From contig JAITHF010000051.1 of assembly GCA_031280115.1 (NCBI GenBank), positions 1-5,985 on the forward strand: 5,985 nt of DNA, read 5' to 3'. A program made the translations under genes and the position numbers. This document shows, piece by piece, positions 4,540 through 5,985 of the stretch; the first letter of the stretch is position 1, and the number at the start of each line of letters is the position of its first letter. The notes under the pieces are model-generated. The model did not search any database and was not told the origin of the DNA. It was given only the letters and a program-made list of their open reading frames with translations. This DNA is from Spirochaetaceae bacterium (lineage in GTDB: Bacteria; Spirochaetota; Spirochaetia; Treponematales; Breznakiellaceae).

Positions 4540-5742
4540 ATGAGTATGGATAAACAGTATAATCAAAGACTTGCGAAAATAGAAGAGGTATTGCAGGCAT
4601 GGCTGCCGGAAAATCCAAATCTTGATAATAAAAACTGGATTGAGCGCGTGTTTTCCCGCCTTCCAGAGGCGGCGTCTGAGCTGCCCCAATCATTGACCCT
4701 GCCGTCCCGGGACCTCCTCGACCGCGGAGGCAAGCGGTGGCGCCCCCTCCTTATGACGCTGCTCTGTGAGAGCCTGGGCGGGAAAGATCAGGCGCTGCCC
4801 CTCACCCCGCTGGTTGAATTCCCCCATAATGCCAGCCTCATCCACGACGATATAGAAGACGGGTCAGATAAACGCCGGGGAGAACCGGCGATACATATAC
4901 GCTACGGAACCGATACGGCTATAAACAGCGGCGCGTTTCTCTATTTTCTGTCCCTGGCTTGCATTGAGGCATGGGACGCATCGCCTGAGCGAAAAACAGA
5001 GGCATTCAGCCTTTGGGCGCGCTATATCCGGCGCCTCCATCTGGGGCAGGCTATGGATATCGCATGGCATCGAGATTTCGCGTCCTTTCCTTCTATAGAG
5101 GCGTATAACCGTATGTGCCGGTTAAAAACCGGCTCCTTGGCGGCCCTCGCGGCGGCGCTGGGCGCCCTTGCCGCCGGCGCGGCGGGAACCTGTGGAAACG
5201 AAAAAAGCCGCTCTGACACAACAGAAACAGCGGGAGCAGCAGAAAAAACAGGAACATTTGGATTTATAGAAAAAGCAGGAATCATAGAAAAAATAGAAAA
5301 AATAGAAAAAACAGAAAAAACAGGCGCCCGGATAAATAATTTTATCGAATCAGCCGAAAAGTTAGGCATGGGCTTCCAGATATTGGATGACGTTAAGAAT
5401 CTTACCGAAGGCAATCCGGGGAAACAGCGGGGAGACGACGTGGTTGAGGGCAAGAAGAGCCTGCCGGTTCTGCTGTACGCGAAAGGGCAGGACCAGCGCA
5501 AGGCGTTTCTTGGCCATTGTTTCTCTGGAGCTCGAAAAGGAGGGGTAGAGGCTCCCGAAGTGGAGCGCCTTATCCGAGAGCTTGCCGGCGCCGGCGCTAT
5601 TACCGAAGCCGAAAACGCGGGGCGCAGGTATATCGCCGAAGCGCGGGATTTCTTCGCCTGCCAGATCGGAGGAAAGCTCCTTGCAGGGCTGGCAGCGTTC
5701 ATAGGCGGCGGTTCAGACGCGCCAAGGTCTGGGAATGTCTGA
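4540..5742 (+). CDS. Polyprenyl (geranylgeranyl-type) diphosphate synthase with a low-complexity insertion
   Basis: A 400-residue trans-isoprenyl diphosphate synthase that condenses isopentenyl diphosphate with an allylic diphosphate to build linear prenyl chains. GGKRWRP (63-69) binds substrate phosphates, the first Asp-rich motif is DDIED at 103-107 followed by KRRGEP, then LGQAMDIAWHRD (168-179) and KTGS (196-199). The second motif is DDVKN (283-287), with Asn replacing the usual last Asp, then GDDVVEGKKSLPVLL (298-312). HNASL before the first motif, the MDIAW segment and DDxxN recall eukaryotic-type geranylgeranyl diphosphate synthases more than IspA or IspB; residues 98-99 (Ala-Ser) before DDxxD are small, so a C20 or longer product is likelier than C15. 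Residues about 217-264 are a low-complexity insertion built largely of EK-rich repeats, explaining the length against the family's usual 300-350. No SD precedes ATG 4540 or ATG 4546. Chain length cannot be decided from sequence. Confidence 0.88.
   Translation: MSMDKQYNQRLAKIEEVLQAWLPENPNLDNKNWIERVFSRLPEAASELPQSLTLPSRDLLDRGGKRWRPLLMTLLCESLGGKDQALPLTPLVEFPHNASLIHDDIEDGSDKRRGEPAIHIRYGTDTAINSGAFLYFLSLACIEAWDASPERKTEAFSLWARYIRRLHLGQAMDIAWHRDFASFPSIEAYNRMCRLKTGSLAALAAALGALAAGAAGTCGNEKSRSDTTETAGAAEKTGTFGFIEKAGIIEKIEKIEKTEKTGARINNFIESAEKLGMGFQILDDVKNLTEGNPGKQRGDDVVEGKKSLPVLLYAKGQDQRKAFLGHCFSGARKGGVEAPEVERLIRELAGAGAITEAENAGRRYIAEARDFFACQIGGKLLAGLAAFIGGGSDAPRSGNV
5236..5325 (+). repeat. Degenerate 9-bp repeat tract inside the prenyl synthase gene
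   Basis: Four clean 9-bp units, three ATAGAAAAA and one ACAGAAAAA, fill 5284-5319 and encode IEK-IEK-IEK-TEK. The tract tails into ACAGGC, and earlier decayed units (GCAGAAAAAACAGGA, ATAGAAAAAGCAGGA) occupy about 5236-5283. It is strongly A-rich on the coding strand, in sharp contrast with the GC-rich flanks, and stays in frame throughout. Confidence 0.85.
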
Positions 5743-5820
5743 ATTATTAGGATTAACCAGCCGGAAAGGTCTTGCGTTATTTCAAATAAAGATACATACT
5801 ATACAAATTAATATCTTCTA

Positions 5821-5840
5821 TGCTACACTGTGCTACACTG
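5821..5840. repeat. Perfect 10-bp tandem repeat
   Basis: TGCTACACTG occurs twice head to tail (5821-5830, 5831-5840), followed by TTTTT and a strong SD-like sequence. Position upstream of an SD suggests a promoter or leader element, but no known box is recognised. Confidence 0.85.
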
Positions 5841-5845
5841 TTTTT

Positions 5846-5882
5846 GGGAGGAGCGCGTATGCCGGAGAGCGGCCGCCGCTGA
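5846..5882 (+). other. Strong Shine-Dalgarno with 7-codon ORF
   Basis: GGGAGGAG (5846-5853) is followed after 5 nt by ATG (5859-5861), which opens a reading frame of only seven codons, MPESGRR, ending in TGA 5880-5882. The SD is the best in the window. It could be a leader peptide (upstream ORF) for a gene beginning beyond the right edge, or the start of a gene broken by a frameshift, or chance. Confidence 0.3.
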
Positions 5883-5985
5883 GGAGTTGGGACGCGGAGA
5901 TAGGCGAGAGAGGCGTCAAAACCGGCGGAGAGGGCCGAGGGGAACAGGGGGTACCCTAACACGCAAAAATGCTAAAAGGATGTCG

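Larger units (their letters stand above)
5743..5985. other. Right-end spacer without a convincing long gene
   Basis: The first 100 bp after the prenyl synthase stop are A/T-rich and the remainder is G/A-rich on the plus strand. Open frames here have unlike composition to the neighbouring genes and no recognisable protein. One frame is open from 5812 through the right edge but is arginine-heavy and has no supported start; a gene starting at ATG 5969 or ATG 5980 and continuing outside the window cannot be excluded. No clear intrinsic terminator for the prenyl synthase was found. Confidence 0.5.

Noticed and set aside
5236..5325. Possibility that the repeat tract is a CRISPR or mobile-element remnant
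   Set aside because: Units are 9 bp, contiguous, in frame and without spacers or terminal inverted repeats; a coding microsatellite explains it fully.
5022..5702. Minus-strand 226-codon frame within the prenyl synthase
   Set aside because: Antisense to a gene with clear conserved motifs; its FSIFSIFS run is merely the complement of the EK repeat.
5949..5956. GGGTACCC perfect palindrome near the right edge
   Set aside because: An 8-bp palindrome with no loop or context is expected by chance and matches no known operator.
5735..5959. Plus-strand 74-codon frame after the prenyl synthase
   Set aside because: Overlaps the end of the prenyl synthase by a few bases but spans A/T-rich then G/A-rich spacer, has mixed composition and no recognisable domain.

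Overview
The window is a compact stretch of bacterial chromosome dominated by core lipid metabolism. The genes are moderately GC-rich with strong G/C preference at third codon positions, while short spacers and a few low-complexity coding patches are very A/T-rich. Protein flavour (RlmE beginning with a short tail before EGYPARSVYKL, A-rich in-frame 9-bp repeats in conserved proteins) reminds me of host-associated Treponema-like spirochaetes. That is an impression from memory, not a demonstrated assignment.

Layout. Positions 1-143 (+) are the last 46 codons of a gene entering from the left, probably a secreted or surface protein. It converges on a four-gene fatty-acid operon on the minus strand, transcribed right to left: fabD (3772-2813), fabG (2809-2075), fabF (1971-679) and fabZ (657-205). 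Nested GC-rich hairpins occupy the 61-bp convergent gap. Upstream of fabD, also on the minus strand, is rlmE (4501-3869), a 23S rRNA 2'-O-methyltransferase. A good sigma-70-type promoter for the fab genes overlaps the rlmE stop codon. Divergent from rlmE, across a 38-bp A/T-rich gap, a polyprenyl diphosphate synthase runs from 4540 to 5742 (+). The final 243 bp hold no convincing long gene, but contain a 10-bp tandem repeat followed by a strong Shine-Dalgarno sequence and a 7-codon ORF.

How the genes work together. FabD loads malonyl groups onto acyl carrier protein (ACP), FabF condenses, FabG reduces the 3-keto group, and FabZ dehydrates: three of the four elongation-cycle steps plus malonyl supply. 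The ACP gene, which often lies between fabG and fabF, is absent, as are an enoyl-ACP reductase and FabH, so these must be encoded elsewhere. The prenyl synthase supplies a separate lipid pathway (isoprenoid chains for quinones, carrier lipids or similar), so the neighbourhood is lipid- and membrane-themed with one ribosome-maturation gene.

I see no evidence for a new defence, mobile or secretion system. The points worth a second look are the prenyl synthase (DDxxN second motif, several motifs like eukaryotic geranylgeranyl diphosphate synthases, and a roughly 46-residue repeat-built insertion), the recurrence of A-rich 9-bp repeats in three conserved genes, an altered nucleophile motif in FabD, and an A-B-A hairpin arrangement between the convergent genes.
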